Assembly (NCBI GenBank): GCA_029261165.1
Contig: JAJDBV010000019.1
Span: 1 to 49,652, forward strand
DNA length: 49,652 bases
Reading direction: 5' to 3'
DNA from: Nitrospirota bacterium
GTDB taxonomy: Bacteria > Nitrospirota > Nitrospiria > SBBL01 > JAADHI01
Of the stretch, positions 1 to 8,436 are shown piece after piece; the stretch's first letter is position 1, and each line of letters begins with the position of its first letter. The notes under the pieces were generated by a model that had not been told where the DNA came from, searched no databases, and saw only the letters and a program-made list of their open reading frames with translations. The translations under genes and the position numbers were made by a program.

Positions 1-15
1 AATAGGATGTGACCC

Positions 16-324
16 ATGGGCAGAACCCTCGCGACATTTACACAACTCATTGCACAAGAGGTTTCATCCTGGTGTGCTTTCCGCCGGGCATTGCGGCGCG
101 AGGATCAGGAATATCTCGACGGCCTTTTCCGTGCGGCAAAATACCATGTGGCCGCAGGGAGCTATGCCTCAAAGGCAAGTCCTTTCGAGGCAATGGTGAT
201 GGCCATGCTGATCGAATCCTACAAATCGAATGACCTCCTGGAAAAAAGGGTTGCCCGACTGGAACAAGACAAAAACGAGAAAGAAATGGATGACCAGGAA
301 AATACTCAAGGGATGGATCTTTGA
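16..324 (+). CDS. small hypothetical protein upstream of polB
   Basis: A 102-residue protein I do not recognise. The first two thirds look helical and rich in Arg and Ala. The last third (from about residue 70, LLEKRVARLEQDKNEKE) is a short charged coiled-coil-like segment that could mediate pairing with another protein. An in-frame stop at 10-12 means the ATG at 16 is the first possible start. Its last 35 bases overlap the start of the DNA polymerase gene, so the two are probably translationally coupled and the small protein is a candidate accessory factor of that polymerase. That role is inference from position only. Confidence 0.6.
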   Translation: MGRTLATFTQLIAQEVSSWCAFRRALRREDQEYLDGLFRAAKYHVAAGSYASKASPFEAMVMAMLIESYKSNDLLEKRVARLEQDKNEKEMDDQENTQGMDL

Positions 325-2521
325 TGTTTACCCGGTTTATGGGGGAATGCGTCTCTGGTTTATCGACCCATCAGGTCAAAAACATCGACTTTTCGACTCC
401 TTCAGTCCCTCGTTTTATGTAGGGGGGCCGTCGTCACAATTAAAAAAGACCCTTTCGTTTATCTCCCGCCTTAATCTCCCACTGCGAATCAAACCCTCAG
501 AAGGCATCGAATTCTATTCCGGCGAGACCATCCCCGTTGCCCGAGTCACCGTCTTTAATCCTCTGGACTATGCCAAGGTGGTGAAGTGGGTCATCACCCT
601 TGAAAATAAAAAAGAGAACCGAAGTCTTACTCTCAATCTTTACAATTGTGATCTTTCTCTGCCCCAGCTTTATTTCTTTTCAAAAGATCTCTTCCCCCTG
701 GCTTTTTGTGAGATCGGGGTTGGAGATAAAGGGGAGATCCAGAAAATAGAGCTGATGGATTTGCCCTGGTCAACAGACTATACGATTCCTCCCTTATCGG
801 TGATGCACCTGAAGATGGAAGGGGAGTCGATTCACCCGGATCAGTGCGGGCCGAGGCCCTTGGAGATCGAAATCGAAGGGACCACCCATGTGATCGAGGG
901 GGTGAGTGAGAGGGAAACAATCGAGCAGTTCAATTCCATGCTTGCGCGTTATGACCCCGATCTCATTCTCTCGGAATGGGGCGATCCCTGTATTCTACCC
1001 CAACTTATCTCCAGTGCCGAAAGGCTTGGACTCCCGCTGAATCTGAACCGGGAACCGTCTCGGAAAGTACACTCCAGAAAAGAGCAGTCCTATTTTTCTT
1101 ATGGGCGCATTGTTCACAAGGCGCAGGCAAGGCTTCTCTTTGGCCGGTGGCATATCGATGTCTGTAATTCTTTTCTGGTGAGTCATACGGAATTGGAGGG
1201 GGTGTTTGAATTCGCCCGCCTCTCCAAGATTCCGGTCCAGCAAATGGCGCGGACCTCTACAGGGACAGGGATCACATCGATGCAGATGGATCTTGCCTTT
1301 CAGGAGAACATTCTGATTCCTTGGAGAAAGCGGGAACCGGAGGGATTTAAAAGCGCGAGCCAACTTTTACTGAGCGATAAAGGCGGACTGACCTATACCC
1401 CAAAACTAGGTTTTCATGAGGAAGTGGGGGAACTCGACTTCGCCTCGATGTACCCGTCGATCATGGTGAAGTACAACATCTCTCCTGAAACAATCAACTG
1501 CCGCTGTTGTTTCGATAATCTTGTTCCCGAAATCGGTCATCACCTCTGCAAAAAACGGAAGGGACTGATTCCCCGTTTTCTCAAACCGCTTTTGGACAAA
1601 CGAACCCAATACAAGCGGCTCATGAAGGAGGCGGAAGACCCGGAACAGAAACGAATTTATGATGAGCGCCAATCGGCACTGAAATGGGGATTGGTCACGA
1701 CCTTTGGTTATCAGGGATATAAAAATGCCCGGTTTGGGAAGATCGAGGCCCACGAGGCGATTACCGCCTACTCGCGTGAGAAACTCCTTCAGGCGAAATC
1801 CCTTGTCGAAGCTGAAGGCTTCGAGATGATTCATGCCATTGTGGATTCCCTCATGATCAGAAAATGGGGGACAAGCGAAGCCGCCTATGAGGCACTGGCC
1901 CTTAAGATCTCTGCCACCTGTGAGATACCAATTGCCTTTGAAGGGATTTTTAACTGGTTGCATTTCCCTCCGTCTAAATCCAATCCAGGCCTCGCGACGC
2001 CTGGCCGTTATCTGGGAGTCTATCGCTCTGGCAAGACAAAACTACGCGGGATTGAGGCCCGGCGCTCGGACACGCCGGTCTTTATTAAACGCGCACAACT
2101 TGAAATGATTGAGATCCTATCAGCCGCGCGAAACCGCGAAGCATATCAATCAATATTGCCGCAAGTGACGGATTGTTTTGAAAGGTATCGGGACAAACTG
2201 CGGTCTGGACAGGTTCCGTTCTTTGATTTGGCAATTTCAAAGGCCTTGTCAAAAGCGCCTAGCGAGTATCAAAAGGCGAGTCTCATAGCTATTGTTGCCA
2301 ACGAGTTGGCGGCGCGGGGTGTTAGGCTGATGCCGGGACAGACGATTTCTTATGTCATCACAGAGATGAAGGCAAGGGTCCCAGCGGATCGGGCCAGGGC
2401 GCTGGGTTTTATCGATGGGGCATGGGGCTATGATGTTGAGAAGTATGAAGCCCTTTTAAGCGAAGCCCTGGAGGTGCTTTGTCCTGTCGGGATGAGCACG
2501 CATAGCGTGAGGGTGGGCTGA
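290..2521 (+). CDS. family B DNA polymerase, atypical
   Basis: A protein of about 743 residues with the family B palm and fingers motifs. Motif A is DFASMYPS (D about 383). Motif B is KWGLVTTFGYQGYKN (K about 465). Motif C reads HAIVDSLM (D about 519) where YGDTDS is usual; it keeps the second Asp, the metal ligand in RB69 polymerase, but not the first. The N-terminal region has an Exo II-like segment (YDPDLILSEWGD), but the Exo I DIE motif is replaced by LEIEIEG and I see no Exo III YxxxD, so proofreading is probably weak or lost. The ATG at 290 is preferred over one at 230 because it gives a short overlap with the upstream gene. It differs from E. coli Pol II and is more like the short polymerase-domain proteins found in Nitrospirota and deltaproteobacteria. 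It could act in repair or belong to the island. Confidence 0.85.
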   Translation: MTRKILKGWIFDVYPVYGGMRLWFIDPSGQKHRLFDSFSPSFYVGGPSSQLKKTLSFISRLNLPLRIKPSEGIEFYSGETIPVARVTVFNPLDYAKVVKWVITLENKKENRSLTLNLYNCDLSLPQLYFFSKDLFPLAFCEIGVGDKGEIQKIELMDLPWSTDYTIPPLSVMHLKMEGESIHPDQCGPRPLEIEIEGTTHVIEGVSERETIEQFNSMLARYDPDLILSEWGDPCILPQLISSAERLGLPLNLNREPSRKVHSRKEQSYFSYGRIVHKAQARLLFGRWHIDVCNSFLVSHTELEGVFEFARLSKIPVQQMARTSTGTGITSMQMDLAFQENILIPWRKREPEGFKSASQLLLSDKGGLTYTPKLGFHEEVGELDFASMYPSIMVKYNISPETINCRCCFDNLVPEIGHHLCKKRKGLIPRFLKPLLDKRTQYKRLMKEAEDPEQKRIYDERQSALKWGLVTTFGYQGYKNARFGKIEAHEAITAYSREKLLQAKSLVEAEGFEMIHAIVDSLMIRKWGTSEAAYEALALKISATCEIPIAFEGIFNWLHFPPSKSNPGLATPGRYLGVYRSGKTKLRGIEARRSDTPVFIKRAQLEMIEILSAARNREAYQSILPQVTDCFERYRDKLRSGQVPFFDLAISKALSKAPSEYQKASLIAIVANELAARGVRLMPGQTISYVITEMKARVPADRARALGFIDGAWGYDVEKYEALLSEALEVLCPVGMSTHSVRVG

Positions 2522-2716
2522 TTTTTGAGGGCGCTATGCTAGAGAAATATTTGTCATTTGGTCGTTCTTCCGATATTATCGCTATAATCGAGAATGAGAT
2601 AGCGAGTGAGACAAAATGAGTAATTCTGTCTCAGGATAAACTTTGATTCAATTGAGACATTCTGGGGATTAATCGGAAGCAGGTTCCTCCTCCAACATTA
2701 ACTTAGAGGCACTCAT

Positions 2717-4051
2717 ATGGGGTATGATAACGACGAATTAGATGATTCCAATGAAGAGAAATTTGTAATAGAAAATGGTACACCTCGAAAAATAAAATCA
2801 CAGTCAACAACCCCAACGATACAATCCCTTTATCAAGAATGGAAAGAGGGAGATCTGAGAATTGCCCCAACATTCCAAAGAAAATTTGTCTGGAATAATC
2901 AAAAAGCGAGCAATTTAATTGAGTCTATTTTGTTAAACATTCCATTGCCAATAATTTTTACGGCATCCACAGGTGACAAAGAAGAAGTCATAGATGGTCA
3001 GCAACGAATGACGTCAATCTTTGCTTTTATGGATGGACAGTTCCCAGATGGCACAAAATTTCAATTGACTAGGAAATTAAAAGTATTAGGGAAAGAAATT
3101 GGAGGAAGATCATTCGCTCAGCTCGAGAAGCATTATCAAAAAACGTTTAAAAAATATCCTCTTTTTTTGGTTTCTATTAGTGAAGATTCTCAAGAAGAGG
3201 TCAAGTTTGAAATGTTTGAGCGATTAAACACGAATATAACACCACTGAACGCCCAGGAATTGAGAAACTGTTTATATCGTGGAGTCTACAATAGATTTTT
3301 GAAGAAAAGGGCAGAGAATAAAGATTTCCAGTTTATAATAAATAGCCCAAGCTACAAAACAAGAATGCGAGATGTTGAATTAGTATTAATGTTCTGCGCT
3401 TTTCATAACACAAACCCCGTTCTTTTTAAAAAGAGTCTCTCTCAAATGCTCAATGATGAAATGAGAAACAACAGAACAATGCCCATAGAGAAAATTGATA
3501 ACCTTGAAAAACAGTTTAAAAAATCAGTCCGCCTAGTCAAACATATATGGGGTGACAGAGCGTTCAACATCTGTAGTCTTGACGATAAGACAAAGAAATT
3601 AACTTGGACAAAGAAATTTAATCAGGGATTATTTCATATACTAACCTATTGGTTTATTCCTTATGAGGCCGCACAAATAATACCTTTTGCTGACTTAATA
3701 AAAGAAGAGTTGATCAACCTTCAAATATATGATGAAACTTTCAGAGACACGTTGACGGGCAGTGGGACCAACAGTTCCAATAAAATAAAAAAGAAATTCG
3801 ATGTATGGGGGAATACCATTAAAGGTATCTTGAATTATCCTAAAAAAGAGCCGCGTGCATTTTCATATTCCTTAAAAGAGCAGTTGTGGGAGGCAGGAAA
3901 CACATGTCAAATTTGCCGACAGAAAATTAGCGGAATAGATGATGCGGAAATTGACCACATTACCTGTTATTGGAGGGGCGGGAAAACAATCCCGGAGAAT
4001 GCTCGGCTAACTCATCGCTTATGTAATAGGATAAGAGGTGGAAATAATTGA
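2717..4051 (+). CDS. DUF262 domain protein with C-terminal HNH nuclease
   Basis: A 444-residue protein. The N-terminal DUF262 (ParB/Srx-like, GmrS-type) domain has the hallmark DGQQR at residues 93-97, a preceding FQRKFVW and a FERLNTN motif near residue 170. The C-terminus has a zinc-knuckle HNH fold: CQIC at 397-400, EIDHI around 411-415, then N and H in ENARLTHRLCN. In GmrSD-type type IV restriction enzymes DUF262 binds or hydrolyses nucleotide and the HNH domain cuts DNA, so a defence role is plausible; DUF262-HNH proteins of unknown role also exist. The gene is clearly more AT-rich than the polymerase gene upstream, consistent with separate acquisition. The start has an AGAGGC ribosome-binding site. 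The next gene overlaps its end by 14 bases. Confidence 0.85.
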   Translation: MGYDNDELDDSNEEKFVIENGTPRKIKSQSTTPTIQSLYQEWKEGDLRIAPTFQRKFVWNNQKASNLIESILLNIPLPIIFTASTGDKEEVIDGQQRMTSIFAFMDGQFPDGTKFQLTRKLKVLGKEIGGRSFAQLEKHYQKTFKKYPLFLVSISEDSQEEVKFEMFERLNTNITPLNAQELRNCLYRGVYNRFLKKRAENKDFQFIINSPSYKTRMRDVELVLMFCAFHNTNPVLFKKSLSQMLNDEMRNNRTMPIEKIDNLEKQFKKSVRLVKHIWGDRAFNICSLDDKTKKLTWTKKFNQGLFHILTYWFIPYEAAQIIPFADLIKEELINLQIYDETFRDTLTGSGTNSSNKIKKKFDVWGNTIKGILNYPKKEPRAFSYSLKEQLWEAGNTCQICRQKISGIDDAEIDHITCYWRGGKTIPENARLTHRLCNRIRGGNN

Positions 4052-4682
4052 TATTTATCAACCGAACGTACGGGAATTGATGGCGAGAGTACCTGAAATG
4101 AAACTACCAAGAGAGCAATTACGACATTCGCTTGAATCGAGCTTATCTAAACGCCCAATGAAAACGCCAAAGGGGGCGATTTTGAAGGAACTTCGGAGAT
4201 GCAACTTTGGTTACCCCGGAGGGGCACATGAAGGAACTAATTGTTGGGTTTATTCGAGTAAATTAGGCGATCTTGAAATGCTTTTTTCTTTCTATAGTAA
4301 TTTTACTCGGGATGACCTGATCGTAAAGGTAATACCTGCCGGAAGAATCATCGAAGATGGTGAAGGAGCCACTATCCAATTCAATGGGGAACGTTCTCTT
4401 GAGCCAACCCATGGTTCAAATATTGTTCTCTCACACCATGGCCGAGTTACGGTTCGTACATCGGTTTCAAGAGATCGTCTCGTAGCGACCATGAAAAGTG
4501 TTGCGACTTCGGGGTATTTGCTTCTAGGCGGAAGTAGTTTTGGTAAGGGGTGGCCTTTTATTGTTGGGGATACCGGGAACCTAAAGGGCTTGCTTGACCG
4601 GTTATTTCTCTATGCTTATTGTATAGAACAGGCGAAGCGACAATTTAGAGGGGAGCCCCTGCTGGGATCTCTTAAAGGATAA
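4038..4682 (+). CDS. hypothetical partner of the DUF262-HNH gene
   Basis: A 214-residue protein that I do not recognise. It starts at GTG 4038 inside the end of the DUF262-HNH gene, so the two are almost certainly co-transcribed and coupled; an ATG at 4080 is an alternative start. It has no signal peptide or membrane segment. A central part with alternating hydrophobic residues suggests a beta-rich fold, and LLLGGSSFGKGWPF near residue 165 is Gly-rich but is not a Walker A motif. As the partner of a putative nuclease it could be a specificity or immunity factor; that is inference from position. Confidence 0.65.
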   Translation: MEIIDIYQPNVRELMARVPEMKLPREQLRHSLESSLSKRPMKTPKGAILKELRRCNFGYPGGAHEGTNCWVYSSKLGDLEMLFSFYSNFTRDDLIVKVIPAGRIIEDGEGATIQFNGERSLEPTHGSNIVLSHHGRVTVRTSVSRDRLVATMKSVATSGYLLLGGSSFGKGWPFIVGDTGNLKGLLDRLFLYAYCIEQAKRQFRGEPLLGSLKG

Positions 4683-4896
4683 GCGATCCCAGCATCCGGA
4701 AAAATATTTTTTAAAAAGGAAACAATATAAGAAAAAATAGAATCCCTTTATCCAACACAAAAAATTATTGTATGAATCATTCCCAAAGTATATTAAGGAA
4801 AAGAAGAACTAAACTATGCATACAATCATATAAAAATATGGATTTGTAGTGATGGATATGATTATCCATCTCGAAAACGAGAATAAAAATATTCGT

Positions 4897-5038
4897 GTAG
4901 AGGTTTAGATTTCCTGGATTTTTATTCAGGGTAATGCGCGAGACGCACAGGAACCGGAGCCTAGCTCTACTACGTGAGGATTACGAGCATCGACACAACA
5001 AAGCCATGAAGTAAAAGAGAGGTAATATCAACCGCTAC
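4897..5038 (+). repeat. structured repeat, copy A (decayed)
   Basis: A 142-bp copy of the dispersed structured repeat, in the 374-bp gap before the HU gene. The termini pair imperfectly: 4897-4914 against the reverse complement of 5021-5038, 14 of 18 positions. The recognisable core includes GGAACCGGAGC and TACGTGAGGATTACGAGCA. It shares the ATTACGAG variant with copy B 400 bp away, so the two form a subfamily. The rest of the gap (4683-4896) is AT-rich and I see no gene in it. Confidence 0.75.
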
Positions 5039-5056
5039 ATTTCATAAGGAGAACCA

Positions 5057-5344
5057 ATGACCAAAGCCACCCTACTCGAGAAGATTTCAGGAGCTGTTTC
5101 TAAAAGTACGAAAGCTGAGGTGAGTAAAAAACAAGTGGATGCGATTTTGAAAGAGACCTTTGAGACGATTCGGAAAACGGTTAAGAAAGAAGGCCGATGC
5201 AGTTATCCTGGATTTGGGACGTTTACTTTAACGAAACGGAAAGCCCGAAAGGGCCGTAACCCTCAGACGGGCGAGACGATTAAGATCAAGGCATCTAAAT
5301 CCATCAGGTTTAAGCCCTCGGCCGCGTTGAAAAAAACGTTGTAA
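5057..5344 (+). CDS. HU/IHF-family DNA-binding protein
   Basis: A 95-residue HU-family protein with the usual layout: helical dimerisation region, then the beta-arm motif PGFGTFTLTKRKARKGRNPQTGE, and C-terminal KIKASKSIRFKPS. The RNP motif at the arm tip (GRNPQTG) is intact, so it should bend DNA. A good ribosome-binding site (AAGGAG) lies six bases before the ATG. The SRAP gene follows 18 bases later, probably in the same operon. HU versus IHF cannot be told from sequence alone. Being next to a restriction-like module, it may be the island's own nucleoid protein. Confidence 0.92.
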   Translation: MTKATLLEKISGAVSKSTKAEVSKKQVDAILKETFETIRKTVKKEGRCSYPGFGTFTLTKRKARKGRNPQTGETIKIKASKSIRFKPSAALKKTL

Positions 5345-5362
5345 AAAGTACGTATAAAGATC

Positions 5363-6130
5363 ATGTGCGGCCGCTATTCTCAGACAAATTCCCTTGAAAC
5401 AATCCTCTCGGTTTTTGGTGTTTCTTCTCTGGATATTCGTCACGGTTCAGATGGGTTGTATTTTTCTCTAGGACAAGGCGCAAGGAGCGGAGGAACCGCA
5501 GCGGATGTGTCTATCCGTGAGGATTACGAGCACCGAAGTAACGACGGCCTGGTGGAGAAGCGGGCCGAGCTGAACCGTGACCGCCCTCGTTACAACATTG
5601 CTCCCTCCCAAGTCGCCCCGGTGATCGTTAATATTGACGGGACTCGCGTGCTGGATCTTTATCGGTGGGGCTTGATTCCGTCCTGGTCCAAGGATATGAA
5701 GATCGGGAATAAGATGATCAATGCTCGGTGTGAGACGGTCGGGGAGAAGCCCTCTTTTCGTCGCCTTGTGAACAAGCGGCGTTGTCTGGTTTTGGCAGAC
5801 GGATTTTATGAATGGCAAAAATCAGAGGATGGAAAATCAAAGACTCCGATTCGGATTATGATGAAATCAGAAGAGCCTTTTACTTTTGCGGGGCTTTGGG
5901 ATGAATGGCGGGATGCCGAAGGGCGGCCGCTTCGGTCTTATACGATCTTGACAACATGGGCCAATCCGCTCTTAAAGAAGGTACATGACCGGATGCCGGT
6001 GATTTTAAGGCCGGAGGGGATTGATCCCTGGCTAGATAAAAAGATAGAACTGCACGAGATGACCCGTATATTTGATACTTATCCGGAGCAGGAGATGGAA
6101 TATTATCCGGTTTCGACTTTCGTCAATTAA
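5363..6130 (+). CDS. SRAP (YedK/HMCES-like) abasic-site protein with repeat insertion
   Basis: SOS-response-associated peptidase family protein, 255 residues. These proteins form a stable crosslink to abasic sites in single-stranded DNA through Cys2, exposed after Met removal. The sequence starts MCGRY. The other active-site residues are visible: Asn78 in RPRYNIAPSQ, Glu124 in NARCET and His208 in KKVHDRMPV. In relatives the Asn falls at about residue 33-42; here it is at 78 because bases 5441-5579, a copy of the dispersed repeat, are read in frame as residues 27-72 (GQGARSGGTAADV and following). The catalytic core on both sides is intact, so the protein may still fold with a surface loop. 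The downstream gene starts about 90 bases later. Confidence 0.93.
   Translation: MCGRYSQTNSLETILSVFGVSSLDIRHGSDGLYFSLGQGARSGGTAADVSIREDYEHRSNDGLVEKRAELNRDRPRYNIAPSQVAPVIVNIDGTRVLDLYRWGLIPSWSKDMKIGNKMINARCETVGEKPSFRRLVNKRRCLVLADGFYEWQKSEDGKSKTPIRIMMKSEEPFTFAGLWDEWRDAEGRPLRSYTILTTWANPLLKKVHDRMPVILRPEGIDPWLDKKIELHEMTRIFDTYPEQEMEYYPVSTFVN
5441..5579 (+). repeat. structured repeat, copy B, inside the SRAP gene
   Basis: A 139-bp copy bounded by a perfect 10-bp inverted repeat (CACGGTTCAG at 5441-5450, CTGAACCGTG at 5570-5579). The core matches the other copies: ACAAGGCGCAAGGAGCGGAG, GAACCGCAGC, CCGTGAGGATTACGAGCACC. The apical stem is CGGAT/ATCCG where other copies have CGTAA/TTACG or CGTAG/CTACG, so both sides of the pair changed together. 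It is translated in frame as part of the SRAP protein. Confidence 0.88.
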
Positions 6131-6221
6131 CCAAGAAATGATGGGCCGGGGTGTTGGGAGAGGGTAGGGGAGTGAAGGGGGTATTGGATTAATCCCCTTC
6201 ACTAAAGTAGGTGCCATTTCA

Positions 6222-6686
6222 GTGGAATTTGGGTTCAAAATTATCAAAAAAGACTTTGGTAGGATATGGCAATGTCGAACCTATTTTCCTGATATCGATG
6301 TCGAAGGAGAGATATACGCAATGGAAGTGCCCATCTTATTAAGCATTGAATCTCTCCTGAAATATCCAAAATCAGAGGTATACGAAAAAGAGAAGATGAA
6401 ACAAGAGGGGACGAATCTCGCGTGGCATCTATTTAAAAAAAAGCAATTATCTAAAGAGGATATGGTTCTAAACATAGATCATTTCTATCCAATGGGTAAA
6501 AACCCGAATCCAAATCATGAAGGTCAGAAAAGAGGGACCAAAGCATTAGAAACGTTATTGGGGACCATCGTAGAACCTCAGCAGAAGCTTATCCGTTTTA
6601 GGAGTGTATCTGGTAATCGAATGGAATCTTTACTGAGTGGGCAAGGTTTTAAGGAATTTCAACGGGACTATTATCGAGTTCATTAA
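6222..6686 (+). CDS. hypothetical protein
   Basis: A 154-residue protein starting at GTG 6222. I do not recognise a family with confidence. The C-terminal half (GQKRGTKALETLLG, then IRFRSVSGNRMESLLSGQGFKEFQRDYYRV) resembles the end of a GNAT acetyltransferase fold, in which a glycine-rich turn binds the acetyl-CoA pyrophosphate and a late strand ends in a GF.. motif, but the evidence is weak. It is AT-rich like its island neighbours. No good ribosome-binding site is visible. It lies between the SRAP gene and the next unknown gene, all on the plus strand. Confidence 0.55.
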   Translation: MEFGFKIIKKDFGRIWQCRTYFPDIDVEGEIYAMEVPILLSIESLLKYPKSEVYEKEKMKQEGTNLAWHLFKKKQLSKEDMVLNIDHFYPMGKNPNPNHEGQKRGTKALETLLGTIVEPQQKLIRFRSVSGNRMESLLSGQGFKEFQRDYYRVH

Positions 6687-6735
6687 TGAAGGGGCTAACT
6701 GCCATGATTCTCTTTCTCCCACCGGACATGGTCAA

Positions 6736-7467
6736 ATGAAAAATCAGTATTTCGGGGATATAAACGACTATCGGAAGTATGGACTGCTTAGGATTCTCAG
6801 CGGGGGAGTGAACTTCAAAACAGCCGTCTGCTGGATGCTGACTCCTCCGGATGGGCGTAGCGATGGCCGGTTTATTGATTATCTTGACGAGCCAAAGGAT
6901 TGGAGGGGGTTTGATCCTGAGCTTTTTGATCACCTTCGCGGGGCGGTCCTGACTGAGGGTGTCCGGTCTGTAAATGCTATCGAGTCTTCAACGATGCTAC
7001 CTGAGACCTATTTCTACTCGGAAATAGTGTCCGATATTGAGGTGGATCGGAAGCAATACTTTTCTACCTTCCTTGAGACTGCCAAGGAATCTGATCTTGT
7101 CTTCTTTGATCCGGATAATGGGATGGAGGTCCAATCCGCACCTTTCGGGAGAAAAAACTCATCAAAGTACTTATTCTGGCATGAAGTCATCGCCACATAC
7201 GAACAGGGCCACTCCCTTCTTATCTATCAACATTTCCGCCGTCAGGAACGGACACAATTTATTCGGAAATTTTCGGCAGAGTTTGAAGATAAGTTATCTG
7301 CTCCGGAGGTATTCTCATTCCGAACAAAAAATGTTGTCTTCTTTCTCATACCACAAAAGCGGCACCTTGAAGTAATGACCAAGGCTTGTGTTGTTATCGC
7401 AGAAGGGTGGCAAGGTCAGATCGCTGTTGATTACCACAATGGGGGAATACCTGATGGCGAGAGGTGA
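6736..7467 (+). CDS. conserved unknown protein with MKNQYFGD start
   Basis: About 243 residues starting MKNQYFGDINDYRKYGLLR. This N-terminus is characteristic of a conserved family seen in accessory regions; I know no function for it. An inner motif LVFFDPDNGMEV and a later strand HSLLIYQHF suggest a Rossmann-like fold with an acidic catalytic or metal site, loosely like methyltransferases, but no SAM-binding glycine motif is clear. An upstream in-frame start at 6637 would overlap the previous gene by 50 bases, so ATG 6736, at the conserved Met, is preferred. Its last 14 bases overlap the start of the WYL regulator, so the pair probably formed an operon. Confidence 0.7.
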   Translation: MKNQYFGDINDYRKYGLLRILSGGVNFKTAVCWMLTPPDGRSDGRFIDYLDEPKDWRGFDPELFDHLRGAVLTEGVRSVNAIESSTMLPETYFYSEIVSDIEVDRKQYFSTFLETAKESDLVFFDPDNGMEVQSAPFGRKNSSKYLFWHEVIATYEQGHSLLIYQHFRRQERTQFIRKFSAEFEDKLSAPEVFSFRTKNVVFFLIPQKRHLEVMTKACVVIAEGWQGQIAVDYHNGGIPDGER

Positions 7468-8301
7468 TCAGGCCCTTCGGCAGTGGAAGATTCTGACTCG
7501 AATTATGAGTTCTTCCCGGTATGGAGTGACGCAAAAACAGCTATTAGAGGCCATACAGGAGTTGGAACCGGGAGGAAAAGGGAAGCGGACCCTTCAGCGA
7601 GATCTACAGGTCCTGGAATCAGCTGGTTTTTCGATTGATCGTTCCGGACGGACGGAAGATGGGGAGGCTTTATACAAACCGATTAAAACCTTCCAGGAGA
7701 TCCCACCGATTCTTCCGACGGTTAAGGAGTTGGTCGCCCTGGCCGTGGCGCGGTCGCTTCTTTCAATGTATGAAGGGACGCCTTTTAAGGAAGACCTTGA
7801 TTCCTTCTGGCAGAAAATTCAGCCGATCTTCAAACGAGAAGCGCGAGAGTCACTTGAAGACGCCCTTGCGATGTTCGGAACCCTCGACAGACCGCAGTTG
7901 ATTACGAACAATATAAGCCCCTGGTCAAAAAACTGAACGACGCGATTAAAAAGCGCAGTCAGCTTACAATGGTCTATTATTCTCAGCGGCAGGGAAAAGA
8001 GGCCGACTACACGATTGACCCGATCAAGTTTATCACCTACGAGCGTGTCCTCTTCCTGGCGGCCTATGTCTACAAATACAAAGAAGTCCGTCACTTCAGT
8101 CTCAATAAGATCAAAAAACTCACTCCAACCGGGATGGTCTTTCCCCGCAGAACCTATTCACTGAAAGAACTCAAGCGTTACGCCTTTGGAATGATCGAGG
8201 AAGATCTCTTTGAATTGAAGGTCCGATTCGATAAAGTAATTGCAAGCGATAGCCAAGGCCTCACATCAGAAAGCGAGGTAAGGAGCTTTACGACCCAGTA
8301 G
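7454..8301 (+). pseudogene. WYL/YafY-type regulator, frameshifted and truncated
   Basis: The first part (7454-7936) encodes an N-terminal winged helix (RRDLQ-type segment KRTLQRDLQVLESAGF) and linker. The WYL domain continues in another frame from about 7898 (VDYEQYKPLVKKLNDAIKKR, then IDPIKFITYERVLFLAAY). Loss of a single base near 7897 (CAG-TTGAT where CAGGTTGAT would keep the frame) explains the break. After KVRFDK the expected C-terminal extension is missing and the frame ends at 8301, just before the att-like site. WYL proteins sense nucleic acid ligands and often control defence loci, which fits the island. Either a sequencing error plus truncation, or a true pseudogene. Confidence 0.8.
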
Positions 8302-8351
8302 CTATGGGGCATGGAAATAGATAAATTACCGACTATAAAATCCCTTATTGG

Positions 8352-8383
8352 AATTGTGATAAAATTGTGATAGATTTGTGACA
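8352..8383 (+). repeat. three 11-bp-spaced direct repeats next to att site
   Basis: Three near-identical 10-mers (AATTGTGATA at 8352 and 8363, ATTTGTGACA at 8374) repeat at exactly 11-bp spacing, one helical turn apart. They lie 130 bp inside the tRNA fragment. Such arrays can be arm-type sites for an integrase or excisionase, or an operator; the function is inferred. Confidence 0.6.
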
Positions 8384-8436
8384 AAATTGGTCGAAGTCGA
8401 TATAATTGATCGTACTCAATTGGATCAATGTAATGG

